From: Planctomycetaceae bacterium
Lineage (GTDB): Bacteria; Planctomycetota; Planctomycetia; Planctomycetales; Planctomycetaceae
Assembly: GCA_021732845.1 (NCBI GenBank)
Contig: JAKFUF010000053.1
Span: 1-44,559 of the forward strand
Direction of reading: 5' to 3'
DNA: 44,559 nt
The position numbers and the translations under genes were made by a program. Position 1 is the first letter of the stretch; every line of letters begins with the position of its first letter. Below, in pieces: positions 8,719-16,757 of this stretch. The notes beneath the pieces are model-generated. The model searched no databases. It was given only the letters and a program-made list of their open reading frames with translations, and was not told where the DNA came from.

Positions 8719-9678
8719 ATGCTCAAGCTGCGGTTGCAACCATTCGTCGCTTCGGCACTCTTCATAGCTTTCCTGTGCGCGGCAGCTCCACTGTGGGCCC
8801 AGGGCAAAACAAAGAAGCCGGAATTGGACAAAGTGACGGGCAAGGTCCTCGGAGTGGAAGTGAAAGGCAAGGCCGTCAACATTTCCGTCCAGAAGGAAGA
8901 CGGAGAGAAGCTGGAAGTCCTGGTCACGCAGAAAATTGCCGTGCAGGTGAATGCCGCGGGCGACAAGGACTTCATCACCCCGAACGTCGGCGTGGCGATG
9001 GAGAATCTGGCCATCGGCGGCAATGGGGCCTTCTTTGCCCGCACATTCACCGTCTTCCTGGGAACGCGGCCCCCACAGTCGGCTGTCCAGACCACCAGTG
9101 GCTGGAACATCACCGGCATTATCGGCCAGGTGAACGACATGGGCTTCACGGTGAACGTCAACGGATCCACCCGCAATGTGGCGTTCGATGGCAATGATTT
9201 GACGGTCAAGGTCGTCTCCAGCGACGCGACGCTCATCCCCGAAGGTGCCCCCATCGAACTCGAAGGCCTCACCCGTGGCAAGAAGTTCCTGACGCAGAGG
9301 ATGAGTGTCACCCTCGAAGAACCGCTGGTGGCCGCCGAAGTGTTCGCCCCCAAGGGGAAGACAGGCGCCAAGCCAAAAACAACGGCCAAGACCACGACGA
9401 CGGGTGACAAACCTGGCGTTGGAGACAAGCCAACGGGAGACAAGCCTGCCGCCGGAGACAAGCCGGCTGGAGACAAGCCAACGGGAGACAAGCCTGCCGC
9501 CGGAGACAAGCCGGCTGGAGACAAGCCGGCTGCCGGGGACAAGCCGGCTGCCGGGGACAAGCCAGCCGGAGATGATCCGTTTGGTGTTGGCAAGGAAGGG
9601 GCGAAGAAGCCTGCCGCCAAGAAGCCAGCAGACAAGAAGGACGACAAGAAGCCCGAGGCAACCAATGAGAAGACGTGA
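8719..9678 (+). CDS. Secreted protein with GDKP repeats, unknown function
   Basis: Predicted 319-residue exported protein. A signal peptide covers about residues 1-31 (hydrophobic core LFIAFLCAAAPLWA, cleavage likely after AQG or WAQ). The mature N-terminal half (about 32-215) is beta-rich, with two segments built like small beta-barrel domains (VTGKVLGVEVKGKAVNI and ITGIIGQVNDMGFTVNV). The rest is a low-complexity tail of GDKP units spaced by T, A or AA, ending in a Lys/Ala/Pro-rich stretch. Such tails often act as flexible linkers or cell-envelope spacers. GGAGACC before ATG 8719 is a plausible ribosome binding site. I do not recognise a named family. Confidence 0.8.
   Translation: MLKLRLQPFVASALFIAFLCAAAPLWAQGKTKKPELDKVTGKVLGVEVKGKAVNISVQKEDGEKLEVLVTQKIAVQVNAAGDKDFITPNVGVAMENLAIGGNGAFFARTFTVFLGTRPPQSAVQTTSGWNITGIIGQVNDMGFTVNVNGSTRNVAFDGNDLTVKVVSSDATLIPEGAPIELEGLTRGKKFLTQRMSVTLEEPLVAAEVFAPKGKTGAKPKTTAKTTTTGDKPGVGDKPTGDKPAAGDKPAGDKPTGDKPAAGDKPAGDKPAAGDKPAAGDKPAGDDPFGVGKEGAKKPAAKKPADKKDDKKPEATNEKT
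9421..9516 (+). repeat. Perfect 48-bp tandem duplication inside the GDKP tail
   Basis: Bases 9421-9468 and 9469-9516 are identical and encode GDKPTGDKPAAGDKPA twice. Further shorter GACAAGCC units extend the array to about 9570. Perfect identity at the DNA level points to recent slippage or unequal crossover and predicts length variation between strains. Confidence 0.9.
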
Positions 9679-9865
9679 CGCAGGAGCTGGTTGACGAACA
9701 ACTCCGTGACTCGATTTTTGATCACGAGCGACGCGTCAACTTCGCGGCGCATGTCATCAACAGCAGATGCCAGAATTCCGTCAACCGGCCTGCGGTTGAC
9801 GGTCCAGCCTGTGCTTCCCTGTCATGTGTGTCCTTCAGGCATGGCAGCGCAGGGAAAGGTCGTTC

Positions 9866-10810
9866 ATGCTCGATGTGGGGATCATCGGACTTGGTCCGTT
9901 CTGGGAGACACGCTACAGGCCAGCACTGCTGGCATTGAAGCGCCGTGTGCGGGTGCGGTCGTTGCTCGTACCGGTCCAGATCCTCGCCGGCGTGGTGTCG
10001 CAGGAGTTCCATTGCGAAGTCGCCCCCAGCCTGACCGCCCTGGCAATTCATCCACAGATCCGGGCGTTGCTGGTCCTTGACCAGGGCTGGTATGGCAACG
10101 TTCCGGCAGTGATTGCCGCGCGGCACGGCAAGGCAGTCTTTTGGGGCGTGTCCGCCGTCGAGAGTACGGACTGGACGCGGTTTCCCGATGTCGGCCCCCA
10201 GACGATCATGCCCGAGCTGCCGCTGCGGTACACCCCGTCCAATCAGCGGTTGCGGGAGTTGGCCGCCACGCGCGTGGGGGCTCCGCTGCGCGTCACGATT
10301 GAAGCCACGGGTTATCTCGATGATCCGGCGGAACTGCTGGGACACGTGACGGTTGCCGGTCTGATCGACTGGTGTCACACGCTTTCCAGCACCACCTTCG
10401 AGCGTGTGACGGCACGGCGCGTGGCTGACGGACTGACAATGACCATCGAGTTCCAGCGCTCGGTCCGCGGCGGCACGCCACCCGTGGCGATCCTCAATGT
10501 TCGGCCGCCGCGAGGCGACGACTGTGAACAACGCAGCGAGCACTCCCGGTCAGGCTCAGGCATCGAATGGCGCGAAGCCGTCGTCGATTGCGCGGCTGGC
10601 CGGGTCGTGCTGGAGTCGCCGGAACGACTGCGGTGGGAGGCCTCCGGCGAAACGCGGACGGAGAATCTGGGGTCGGAGCGTCCCGACATGGAGGTCATGC
10701 TCGACCACTTCGCCCGGCGCGTGCTCGGCGGCCTCGTCCCCGTCCCGACCCTGGAAGATCTGGCCGGCGCGCTGCGGATCGGCAGGCTGGCGGCGCAAGC
10801 ACTGGGGTGA
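9866..10810 (+). CDS. Gfo/Idh/MocA-like NAD(P)-binding oxidoreductase
   Basis: Predicted 314-residue cytoplasmic protein. The N-terminus VGIIGLGPFWETRYRPAL has the GxGxxW-type nucleotide-binding loop of the Gfo/Idh/MocA family. The following strand-helix pattern (LLVLDQGWYGNVP, AARHGKAVFWG) fits a Rossmann fold. The C-terminal half (about 135-314) is the usual mixed alpha/beta substrate domain, but it is shorter and more divergent than typical members of 330-380 residues, and no EKP motif is seen. Substrate cannot be inferred. ATG 9866 is chosen over the upstream ATG 9824 because AGGGAAAGG sits at good distance and the Rossmann strand starts directly after it. It converges on the next gene, 82 bp away. 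Confidence 0.75.
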   Translation: MLDVGIIGLGPFWETRYRPALLALKRRVRVRSLLVPVQILAGVVSQEFHCEVAPSLTALAIHPQIRALLVLDQGWYGNVPAVIAARHGKAVFWGVSAVESTDWTRFPDVGPQTIMPELPLRYTPSNQRLRELAATRVGAPLRVTIEATGYLDDPAELLGHVTVAGLIDWCHTLSSTTFERVTARRVADGLTMTIEFQRSVRGGTPPVAILNVRPPRGDDCEQRSEHSRSGSGIEWREAVVDCAAGRVVLESPERLRWEASGETRTENLGSERPDMEVMLDHFARRVLGGLVPVPTLEDLAGALRIGRLAAQALG

Positions 10811-10892
10811 CTTTCGAGTGTGTCGGTGCCCTGCCCGTCGACAACAACCCGCGAAAGCGGCACCGTTTGCGGTTCGGCCGAGGCGTTGGTCC

Positions 10893-11378
10893 CTAGACCA
10901 CGAACCCGAAGTAGTACACCATCAGCCCGGTCACCGAGGTCAGTGTGATGTCCACGGTTGAAAGCCAGCCGAGGCGCTTGTGCAACGTGCTGTGGGCGCA
11001 GGGCGTGGGCGGGTTCGGGATGTGCCGCAGGGCAAGAACCAGCGTCGCGGCCCACAGGAAGATGGTGGTGACCGAAAAGAACAGATGGACGTAAAGCAGT
11101 TTGTAGAAGAATGCGAACTGCTCGCTGGTCAACGGGATCTGCCGTTGTTCGAGAATTTTCCGGATGCCGCCATGCATCCGCATGTCGACTTCAAACAGGC
11201 CCACCGTGACCAGAAGTACGAGCCCAAGAAGGACTTGAATGTTGCGATGCAGGGCATAAGCGCGCTGCACCTTCACCAGGTACAGGCTGTAGAGCAGCGT
11301 TGGCACCACTCCGACCAGCGCGCACACGACCACGTCCAGCATGAACGTCGCGCGAAAACCCAAAAACCCGGTGTACAT
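10893..11378 (-). CDS. DUF420 family membrane protein
   Basis: Predicted 161-residue integral membrane protein with about four hydrophobic helices (near residues 12-33, 44-62, 88-110 and 135-158). The pattern LHRNIQVLLGLVLLVTV, the central KLLYVHLFFSV helix and the closing GWLSTVDITLTSVTGLMVYY match DUF420, a small family often encoded near cytochrome oxidase assembly genes. No oxidase genes are nearby here. Start ATG 11378 has GGGGGA a few bases upstream. Confidence 0.75.
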   Translation of the reverse strand: MYTGFLGFRATFMLDVVVCALVGVVPTLLYSLYLVKVQRAYALHRNIQVLLGLVLLVTVGLFEVDMRMHGGIRKILEQRQIPLTSEQFAFFYKLLYVHLFFSVTTIFLWAATLVLALRHIPNPPTPCAHSTLHKRLGWLSTVDITLTSVTGLMVYYFGFVV

Positions 11379-12013
11379 GCAAATCCCCCGGCCCGTTGCC
11401 GGAACTGAGGAGTCGAGCAGCCTGAATGTCAGGGCGGTGACGACGGTACCGATTGTATCAATCGGCCAAAAGCGATGGAAAATTCAGCCGGACCGGAAAG
11501 ACTGAAAAATCGGCCAGACAGAGAAGAGACGAGGGTCATTGCCCAGGATGTGCAATGACCACCTCTGCAGCCCACCCCCAAAAATCCGTGACGGTCCTGC
11601 ACCGCGGAGATGACGCTGACAGTTCGACGCGACTCGACAGACTGTGAAATCTGAGATTCACGTTTGTCGGAAACGTCATGTTTCAGATATGTCAGATTTG
11701 AGGTGTCCGACAAAAGTTGATTTCAAATCTCAAATTTCACAGTCTGTGCGACCACATCGAACGATCGGCCACGCCTCCACAGCGAAGTACGTAACTCTCG
11801 CCCGGAAGGCCAGATGTCGCGAAAAAGTATTTTACTGTGAAATTTGAAATCTGAAATTTGAAATTGCGTTGAAACCAACAAATGGACTTTTGTCGGACAC
11901 CTCAGATTTCAGATTTAAAGCTGTGCAGTACGCTGCTTGTGGTGGTCGAAATCCGGGGAGGTGGCACCGTGCCGCGTTGAGACGCTGCAGATGGTTCGAT
12001 GCCGACAAAATCG
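11379..12013. other. Gene-free region with AT-rich inverted repeats
   Basis: About 635 bp without a supportable gene. It holds the imperfect inverted repeat annotated at 11692-11911 and another related stretch at 11641-11660 (TGTGAAATCTGAGATTC). Base composition is clearly more AT-rich than flanking genes. Confidence 0.6.
11692..11911. repeat. MITE-like imperfect inverted repeat
   Basis: An 18-bp perfect inverted repeat, TGAGGTGTCCGACAAAAG at 11699-11716 and its complement at 11887-11904, is extended inwards by a second pair: CAAATCTCAAATTTCACAG near 11724-11742 and its near-complement near 11835-11855. About 90 bp of GC-rich sequence lies between the arms. The layout fits a non-autonomous mobile element or a large RNA hairpin. 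No coding capacity. Confidence 0.8.
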
Positions 12014-13891
12014 CTACAATTTCGGCACCGGTTGGGGCTTGGGACCATTGGGCGGGTGCGGCGGGGGTGGCTGGTAAAACCATTCGTGGTAAGAGGCACC
12101 GAAGCCACGCGTCTTCTCCCATGCTGCCCGGTTCGCCCAGGGCGTGTTGGGGTGTTCCTTCATGGTCAGATCAAACTGCGCCAGGGCGGCCGCCTTGGCG
12201 GCGCGGATGTCGTCCAGCGTCACCTTGTACTTCTTCACCTGCGCGTCACTCGGCGCCATCAGTTCCGCCGCGCCGTGACCCACGCCCCAGCGGTTGTTCT
12301 TGGGATTGTGCTTCATTTTGGGCAGTTCGGCCGCGTACTTTTCCAGTCCGGCGGCATACTGAAAGAGCCGCACCTGGTACGACATGACCTGCCCCAGAAT
12401 CAGGTCGTAGTTCGCCCGCCAGCGGGCGGACTCTTCCCGCGCCCGGAGCGGCTTGACCGCCTCCAATTTGGACCGCGCCTGCTGGAGCAGTTCATATGTC
12501 GAGCTGCTGCGGTTCAAGAGCGCCGTGACTTCGTTGCCGTAGGCCCCCGGCTGCAGCACGAAGTCGTGCGGATGGACCTCCACCTTGTCGTTGCCCGGAA
12601 CGCGTGGGTCCAGCAGCAGGATTGCCTCCCAGATCGCCTTGCGGAACTTGCTGCGGTCGCGTGACTGAACGTAATCGCGCCGGGTGCCGATGTCCGGCGC
12701 GTAGGGCCGCAGATCCAGTGCGGCATATTTGCGTGTGTCGGCTTCAACGATGTTTTGTTCTTCCGAGGGCAGCATGAAAAAGATGCCGCCGGTATCGCGG
12801 GCCAGCCGCGACTGCTCGTAGGGACCAAAGCCGCTGAGGGAGGCATCCATCCGCAGATTGAACCCGTCAAACTGCAGGAGTTCGGGCAGCGGTGTCTCGG
12901 GGCCGCGGCGAACGGGAAGGCGGTGGGTCACATCCTTGTAAACGGGCTCCACCCAATTGACATAGGCAAACAGCGAGCCGAACACCGATTCGCGGCCCAT
13001 CACATACACCGAAGTTCTGGCGCGTTTGCACGCTTCGACCGCCGCGTCGACGTTCTCGCCATCATCACCCGACTCATCGCTGACCAGGACCAAGATCAGC
13101 TTGCGGCCGGCCCTGGTGTAGTAGTTGCGGTAGTCGCTGATCACGCGGGGGATCAGGCTGAAGGTGTTTTCCTTGCCGGAGGCGTCGTTGGGGATCTTGT
13201 CGATCGCCCGCATGATCTCGGGGATGCTGTTCGTCGCCTTGCCGACTGGTGTCTGGTAGTGCAGGTTCTCTCCGTAGCTCACGATGGCCGACATCAGCAC
13301 GTCGGCCTTCGAGTCATCATCGACCAGTTTGAGTTCTTCGTAGATCCGGTGAAAGCGTTTCTTGATGTCCGCCTGATCGTCCTTCATGCTTTCGGATTCG
13401 TCGAACATCCACACGACCAGCACCTTCTGGTCGCGCATCTCCCGAATGATCTCCTGTGTCAGCCGGTCGAGCGCCGCGCCATAACCGGTCACCACCGCCC
13501 CAACCTCGCCAGACACGGCCTCCATCCCCAGGTCCTGGCCGATCCGTTCCAAACCGGGGACGTCCACGCTGTTGGGGTTGAAGGCGACATCGACATCGGG
13601 CATTTCCGTGGTTTTGTCGATCTTCGTCTGCTGCACCTGGACGGAACTGCCGCCGCTGGCCGCGGCCACCATCGGCCCGCCCGCCTGAAAATTCAGCGTC
13701 TCGGCGATGTCCAGTTGCTGGTCAAGGGTGGTTTGAAATTCTTCCGGAATTCGGTCTTCATCCTTGAAGAAGGTCTCGATGGCGAGCATGACCTGCTGCT
13801 GCGCAGCGGGAAAATGCATCATCCCCACGCCGGCGAAAATCAGCGCATGAATGATTGCCGACACCACCCAGCCGGGAGCATTGCGCAGCAT
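12014..13891 (-). CDS. Membrane-anchored von Willebrand factor A domain protein
   Basis: Predicted 625-residue protein. One transmembrane segment near the N-terminus (WVVSAIIHALIFAGVGMMHF, about residues 8-27) leaves the bulk outside the cytoplasmic membrane. A vWA domain spans about 155-370, with the metal-ion site DESES in VVWMFDESESMKD and a later LILVLVSDESGDDGEN strand. The remaining C-terminal region (about 380-600) is helical and unassigned, ending in a Pro-rich tail. vWA proteins usually mediate metal-dependent protein contacts; no partner is apparent nearby. ATG 13891 is preferred to the in-frame TTG at 13903; neither has a strong ribosome binding site. Confidence 0.85.
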   Translation of the reverse strand: MLRNAPGWVVSAIIHALIFAGVGMMHFPAAQQQVMLAIETFFKDEDRIPEEFQTTLDQQLDIAETLNFQAGGPMVAAASGGSSVQVQQTKIDKTTEMPDVDVAFNPNSVDVPGLERIGQDLGMEAVSGEVGAVVTGYGAALDRLTQEIIREMRDQKVLVVWMFDESESMKDDQADIKKRFHRIYEELKLVDDDSKADVLMSAIVSYGENLHYQTPVGKATNSIPEIMRAIDKIPNDASGKENTFSLIPRVISDYRNYYTRAGRKLILVLVSDESGDDGENVDAAVEACKRARTSVYVMGRESVFGSLFAYVNWVEPVYKDVTHRLPVRRGPETPLPELLQFDGFNLRMDASLSGFGPYEQSRLARDTGGIFFMLPSEEQNIVEADTRKYAALDLRPYAPDIGTRRDYVQSRDRSKFRKAIWEAILLLDPRVPGNDKVEVHPHDFVLQPGAYGNEVTALLNRSSSTYELLQQARSKLEAVKPLRAREESARWRANYDLILGQVMSYQVRLFQYAAGLEKYAAELPKMKHNPKNNRWGVGHGAAELMAPSDAQVKKYKVTLDDIRAAKAAALAQFDLTMKEHPNTPWANRAAWEKTRGFGASYHEWFYQPPPPHPPNGPKPQPVPKL

Positions 13892-14081
13892 GGAAGTCCG
13901 CAAGAATTGTGACGCAGAGATGTGTCCAGTTCACCGGGGAGCCCCGGTGGTCAACTGCCTCCCCTATTGTTCCGCACTTGGCCGCCGTTGAAAAGACTGG
14001 CGATGGAATTCACCAGAAAATTGCCTTCTCGCGGTCGACCGCGGTGACCAAAAACCGGGCATCCGCAGGCTGCCGTCCAAC

Positions 14082-14186
14082 TCACTGGGTGGGGTTCTTG
14101 TACAGCCTGAGAAACCAAGCCAGCCCCAATCCCAACGGCAGCAGTGTCAGAAACAAGATCACCCATTGATTTTGCAGCAAACTCAT
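14082..14186 (-). CDS. 34-residue single-span membrane peptide
   Basis: Short reading frame starting MSLLQNQWVILFLTLLPLG and ending YKNPTQ. It is almost entirely one hydrophobic helix followed by Arg/Lys residues. ATG 14186 is preceded by AAGGA eight bases upstream, a good ribosome binding site. No family is recognised. It could be a subunit stabiliser or a membrane regulator, but that is a guess; the supporting evidence is ribosome binding site plus clean membrane topology. Confidence 0.5.
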   Translation of the reverse strand: MSLLQNQWVILFLTLLPLGLGLAWFLRLYKNPTQ

Positions 14187-14844
14187 TTGAACATTCCTTG
14201 AAGTGTCGTGGCTTCGTGCGATGGTGAACCAGTGAGCGAGGAACCCCGATAGCGGATGATGAAGGCCGCGCAAGCCGCCCATCCGCGCCAGGGGCTCCGA
14301 AGCGAGCAAGCTTTTAGGGTCGGAGAAAGAATAACTGTCGCATTCTTGGAACGAATTACTCTCCCGGGCGACGATGCCAAAAGATCATCCCGGAGGGATG
14401 AAAGCTCTTAGCCGGGGGTTGAGCGAAGCGACACCCCCGGTTAGGAACCAGGAAATGCTCCGATCCCGGAGGGATCGCAGCAAGCCTTGCGTGATTCCGG
14501 GACACCGCCAGTGGAGCCAGAGCGAATGGCTTCACGATAGGTGTTCCGGAATCTCGCAATTTGATACAGCGAGGAACGGTGCTGGCACCCCTGCCGGGGT
14601 GCGTTCGTCACGATCGCTTTTCCGGGGGTGTCGCTGCGTGTCTGTCGACACTTCGCTCAACCCCCGGCTAAGAGCTGTGATCCCTCCGGGATCATCCTTG
14701 ATGACGCTGCTCTTTCAATAAACTGCTGTTCTGTGCTCCTCAACACGCCGACATAAAACTCCCTGTTATTGATGACGCGATCCTTACCAGTTGAGGATCA
14801 CGCAAATCTGGGCACCCTGAAGGAAGAGCTGAATTGAGACAGAG
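14187..14844. other. Gene-free region holding a large inverted repeat
   Basis: About 660 bp without a supportable gene. Its central part is the inverted repeat at 14383-14696. Other short motifs based on CCGGAGGGAT recur around 14390 and 14463. Confidence 0.6.
14383..14696. repeat. MITE-like long inverted repeat (AGCTCTTAGCCGGGGGTTGA family)
   Basis: The left arm (14383-14440) contains AGCTCTTAGCCGGGGGTTGA followed by GCGAAGCGACACCCCCGG. The right arm (14621-14696) is its reverse complement except for a stretch of about 17 bp, including GTGTCTGTCGACA, inserted between TCGCT and TCGCTC. The arms are about 58 and 76 bp with about 180 bp between them. I recall this motif as a dispersed planctomycete repeat. 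No open frame inside is credible. Confidence 0.8.
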
Positions 14845-15960
14845 TCACACCGTAATCCAACGGTCGCGGGCGGTCACATCCCAGCGGTCGACCAGTACTC
14901 CGCCGGCAATGACGAAGACCTGCCGATGCAGGGCCGTCGACGGGCAGATGTGGATTGGCAAGGCGAACAATTCGTCGCCCGGTTCAAACTCGCCCGCCCG
15001 CGGTGTCTTCAGCACGAGGTGTTCCTCGTTCTGCAGGACCTGTTCGGCCTCGGGCAGATCCAGAAAGACGACCCGCTTGCCGGCTGGCGGGTCCGAGGCG
15101 ACCGCCTTATATCCCAGGTCCAGCGTGATCCGGTCGGCGGCGGGACGGCTGATGACCCGCGTCAGGAGGGCGGTGGCGGGTGGAAAGCACATGTCCGGAA
15201 AACGGTCCGAATAGCCGGCATCATTGAAGACGCAGGTGCCGGGGCTGACTTCGATCAACGGATCGTCCATCGCCGCATACACGGGAAAGCCACCGGTGCC
15301 GCCGCAGACAATCCGGGGGACATTCAGTCCGCGGGCCTTGAGTTCATCGCGGAGGGCCGAGACCCGCTCCCATTCCTTGTGAATCGCCGCGGACCGTTCC
15401 CCGACATCCGCCTGATGCTGATGCCCGTCGTAGACATGCAGGCCGCCCAGGTTCAGGCCCTTGGTGTCGGCGATCAACTGGTACAGTTCCACTGCTCCCG
15501 GCCCTGGAGCCACGCCGGTGCGGTGCTGCCCGACATTGAGGTCCAGCAGCACATCGACCGTGAGCCCCTCCCGCGCGAGTGTCTGGCCCAGTTCCTTAAT
15601 CGGCTTGGGATGATCCGCCTGAACGCGGAGTAGAACCGCGGGGAACTTCTGGCGAAACCGCAGCGCCCGCTCGATGTTCGGACCGACCAGGTTGTACGAC
15701 AGAAAAATGTCCGGAACGCCCGCCTCGGCCAGCATCTCGGCCTCGGCGAACGTGGCGCATTTGTGCTTCGTGATGCCCCGTTCCAGTTCGATCCGCGCGA
15801 CCTGCGGCATCTTGTGGGTCTTGCAGTGCGGCCGCAGCCGCGTGACATCCCTGGCGATGTCGATCATGTGCGCCAGGTTGGCGTCAAGCAGTTCACGATA
15901 GACGATCAGGGCCGGCGTGATGATCTGCCGTGTGTCGGCAATCCGGTACTGGGGCTGCAT
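14845..15960 (-). CDS. DSD1-family PLP enzyme (D-serine dehydratase / D-threonine aldolase-like)
   Basis: Predicted 371-residue cytoplasmic enzyme of the fold-type III, alanine-racemase-like PLP family. The PLP lysine is probably K47 in RPHCKTHKMPQVA. LHVYDGHQHQ and IVCGGTGGFPVY fit the barrel and phosphate-binding parts. The C-terminal metal site reads HIC (H337, C339). Known family: these enzymes cleave beta-hydroxy D-amino acids, either deaminating D-serine or splitting D-threonine to glycine and acetaldehyde. The His-X-Cys pair is like the zinc site of eukaryotic D-serine dehydratase, whereas as I recall characterised bacterial D-threonine aldolase uses His-X-Asp. ATG 15960 is preceded by GGAG at proper distance. 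The exact substrate is undecided. Confidence 0.85.
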   Translation of the reverse strand: MQPQYRIADTRQIITPALIVYRELLDANLAHMIDIARDVTRLRPHCKTHKMPQVARIELERGITKHKCATFAEAEMLAEAGVPDIFLSYNLVGPNIERALRFRQKFPAVLLRVQADHPKPIKELGQTLAREGLTVDVLLDLNVGQHRTGVAPGPGAVELYQLIADTKGLNLGGLHVYDGHQHQADVGERSAAIHKEWERVSALRDELKARGLNVPRIVCGGTGGFPVYAAMDDPLIEVSPGTCVFNDAGYSDRFPDMCFPPATALLTRVISRPAADRITLDLGYKAVASDPPAGKRVVFLDLPEAEQVLQNEEHLVLKTPRAGEFEPGDELFALPIHICPSTALHRQVFVIAGGVLVDRWDVTARDRWITV

Positions 15961-15995
15961 GGCAGTGCTCCGCAATGAATCAATGACCGATGTCA

Positions 15996-16075
15996 CAATG
16001 ACCAATGTGGCTGGACCATGCGAGATACTTCGGCGTTGCAAGCAACCTCATTGGTCATGGTTTCATTGGTCATTG
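15996..16075. repeat. ATTGGTCATTG inverted-repeat cluster
   Basis: CAATGACCAATG at 15996-16007 pairs perfectly with CATTGGTCATTG at 16064-16075, and further copies of ATTGGTCAT lie at about 16050. It occupies the gap between the DSD1 gene and the membrane protein gene. A run of six T follows on the plus strand, but no plus-strand gene precedes it. Confidence 0.7.
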
Positions 16076-16085
16076 GGGCATTTTT

Positions 16086-16628
16086 TCATGTATGTGGCTT
16101 CGGCTGAGTGCTCAACGCCGGCCCGCCCTTGGGTGGCGGAGTGTGTTCCGCTGGGGCGTTGGAAGCCACGATCACGATGCAGACCGCCATGCCGATGATG
16201 CCCAGGATGAGAGCCATGTTGGGCTTTTCGCCGGTGATCACGACGGAGGCGATGGCACTCACTGCCACCGCCGTGCCAAAGACAATTGGCAGGACGACCT
16301 GTGGTATTGGATCTGTTCGTGTGACATACATCGCAAGGGTGAGCGTCAGGGCGCCGAAGGCTCCCAGTGTGCCAGCGGCAAAGCCCCAGCCGATCCCGCG
16401 TGTTGAATAGGTGAAGCTCGTGACAATGGACTGACCCGCAGGCGCGGTGGAGATGATGCCGATGACACCACCGGCCACACCCCACACGAGGTAGGCCAAA
16501 CCGATCATCAGATAGGGCTTGAAGGCGTTCTTTTCGGCTTTGCGGCAGTTCGCGAGCGTCGGTCCGTAGGTTCCCCAGAAGAGTCCTGTCAGGAGTGCGA
16601 ACACAATCGCCAGCGCCTTCGGATCCAT
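16086..16628 (-). CDS. Small DMT/EamA-like multi-pass membrane protein
   Basis: Predicted 180-residue membrane protein with about five helices (near residues 4-22, 38-58, 76-100, 108-132 and 136-156) and a Pro-rich hydrophilic tail. The opening ALLTGLFWGTYGPTL resembles the first helix of drug/metabolite-transporter proteins. At half the length of a standard ten-helix DMT protein it may act as a dimer. ATG 16628 is chosen; the frame is also open from GTG 16640. Substrate unknown. Confidence 0.65.
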   Translation of the reverse strand: MDPKALAIVFALLTGLFWGTYGPTLANCRKAEKNAFKPYLMIGLAYLVWGVAGGVIGIISTAPAGQSIVTSFTYSTRGIGWGFAAGTLGAFGALTLTLAMYVTRTDPIPQVVLPIVFGTAVAVSAIASVVITGEKPNMALILGIIGMAVCIVIVASNAPAEHTPPPKGGPALSTQPKPHT

Positions 16629-16700
16629 GGTGCATCTCACGAGTTGAATGAATTGCGGGCATTCTCACCCGCGCAGTTGTACAGTTCGCGGAAGAACAAA

Positions 16701-16725
16701 GCACCCTTCGATTGACGAAGGGTGC
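16701..16725 (-). terminator. Rho-independent terminator for the beta-propeller lipoprotein gene
   Basis: GCACCCTTCG and CGAAGGGTGC form a perfect 10-bp stem with loop ATTGA (TCAAT on the minus strand). On the minus strand the stem is followed by TTTGTTCTTC. It lies 33 bp past the stop at 16758 and before the next minus-strand gene. Confidence 0.8.
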
Positions 16726-16757
16726 GATGAGTTCCGCGTCACATTGCCAGAAAAAAA

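Noticed and set aside
12755-13912. 385-codon plus-strand frame opposite the vWA gene
   Set aside because: Antisense to the vWA domain, His/Val-rich in the way GC-rich shadow frames are, no start signal.
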